A stretch of 36,797 nucleotides of DNA from Prosthecobacter debontii. Lineage in GTDB: Bacteria; Verrucomicrobiota; Verrucomicrobiia; Verrucomicrobiales; Akkermansiaceae. This document shows, one piece after another, positions 36,285 through 36,797 of this stretch. A program made the position numbers and the translations under genes. The notes beneath the pieces were generated by a model that was not told the origin of the DNA, ran no database searches, and worked only from the letters and a program-made list of their open reading frames with translations. Position 1 is the stretch's first letter; the number at the start of each line of letters is the position of its first letter. The stretch spans positions 1-36,797 of the forward strand of contig CAMBTP010000028.1 in the NCBI GenBank assembly GCA_945870855.1, in the 5' to 3' direction.

Positions 36285-36797
36285 TCATGCTTGCCTGAGT
36301 TGGTCAAGCAGGTCGTTCGGGCAGGCGTAGCCCAGGGTCTTGCGCGGACGCTCGTTGATCTCCTCCTCGACCTCCGCGAGACGCTCCGGGGTGATCTTGC
36401 GGAAGTCGTATCCCTTCGGAAAATATTGCCTTACCAGCCCGTTGTAGTTTTCTACTCCGCCCTTCTCCCAAGAGCTGTATGGCTTGCAGAAGAAGCTTTC
36501 CGATGCCAGCAGGTCGTTGACGAACCCGTGCATGGCGAACTCTAGCCCGTTGTCATAGGTGATCGTTTTCACATCGAACTCCCTCAGGATCATCACCAAT
36601 GCCACGGCCGTTTCCGTGCTGCTTTTCCCGGAGAGCCGGAACAGCTTTCCGACGCGGCTCTTGCGCTCGTAAACCGAGAGCAGGAAGCCGCTCCCGCCGC
36701 CTCCCTGGATCAGATCCGCCTCCCAGTCCCCGTAACGGCTGCGTTCCCCGACTTCCTCCGGCCTTTCGGATATGTCCACACGATCGCGGATCTTCTC
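36285..36797 (-). CDS. IS30-family transposase, C-terminal part (continues off the window)
   Basis: At least 170 residues of a DDE transposase. The frame is open from the right edge (E-K-I-R-D-R-V-D-I-S-E-R-P) to the stop at 36285. IS30 core motifs are seen: G-D-W-E-A-D-L-I (first Asp), T-Y-D-N-G-L-E-F-A (second Asp) and the catalytic Glu in E-N-Y-N-G-L-V-R-Q-Y-F-P-K-G. The R-P-R-K-T-L-G-Y end is typical. The N-terminal HTH is outside the window. No frame damage is visible. The matching inverted repeat cannot be judged from one end. Confidence 0.9.
   Translation of the reverse strand, partial: EKIRDRVDISERPEEVGERSRYGDWEADLIQGGGGSGFLLSVYERKSRVGKLFRLSGKSSTETAVALVMILREFDVKTITYDNGLEFAMHGFVNDLLASESFFCKPYSSWEKGGVENYNGLVRQYFPKGYDFRKITPERLAEVEEEINERPRKTLGYACPNDLLDQLRQA

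Overview
The window looks like a chromosomal piece of a GC-rich, aerobic, Gram-negative bacterium, most likely Verrucomicrobiota. This is an inference from several things seen together: an alternative complex III (ACIII) operon joined to an A-type oxidase operon, many secreted proteins including a DUF1080 protein and large repeat proteins, RAYT/IS200-like, IS4 and IS30 transposases, an ORF6N protein, and start codons that mostly lack a Shine-Dalgarno sequence. No rRNA, tRNA or CRISPR array was seen.

Layout. (1) 1-1930 is a mobile-element junction: an IS4-family element lies between two copies of the 5' end of a RAYT transposase gene, and the right-hand copy is cut off by the IS. (2) 1958-7160 is an accessory region, mostly on the minus strand. 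It holds a secreted repeat/DUF5011-like protein, a secreted beta-helix protein, a small helix-turn-helix-like protein divergent from a second HTH protein, and a DUF1080 protein. (3) 7237-10146 has a promoter, a possible structured leader RNA and a large secreted TPR-type protein. (4) 10231-27613 is the core: 15 co-directional genes of a respiratory chain. actABCDEF encodes ACIII, a quinol:cytochrome c/acceptor oxidoreductase. Next come a monoheme cytochrome c, a CcoN-like membrane protein without the canonical copper and high-spin haem ligands, a CcoO-like cytochrome and another monoheme cytochrome c. Last is an aa3-type oxidase (subunits I, III, IV, two small membrane proteins, subunit II). 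(5) 27899-30803 has a thioesterase, an EamA-like membrane protein, a PaaK-like adenylate-forming enzyme and an ABC ATPase. (6) 30950-36797 has an ORF6N gene separating the ATPase from its probable FtsX-type permease, a heptamer array, the permease, a HigB/HigA-like toxin-antitoxin pair between two copies of the permease 3' end, and an IS30 transposase running off the right edge.

How the parts work together. ACIII would oxidise quinol and pass electrons through the small cytochromes c to the CuA site of subunit II and on to the haem a3/CuB centre of subunit I. The middle cbb3-like module appears to have lost oxidase chemistry but kept its haem c subunits, so it may be an electron-relay or assembly adaptor between ACIII and the aa3 oxidase. 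Subunit III carries an unusual insertion of about 340 residues, predicted to be periplasmic, which could contact ACIII or the cytochromes.

The observations I rate highest are the cofactor-less CcoN homologue, the subunit III insertion, a family of degenerate heptamer arrays directly upstream of start codons (six within the respiratory cluster, one before the permease, each with its own unit), and the toxin-antitoxin module bracketed by a 241-bp, about 91% identical duplication of the permease tail.
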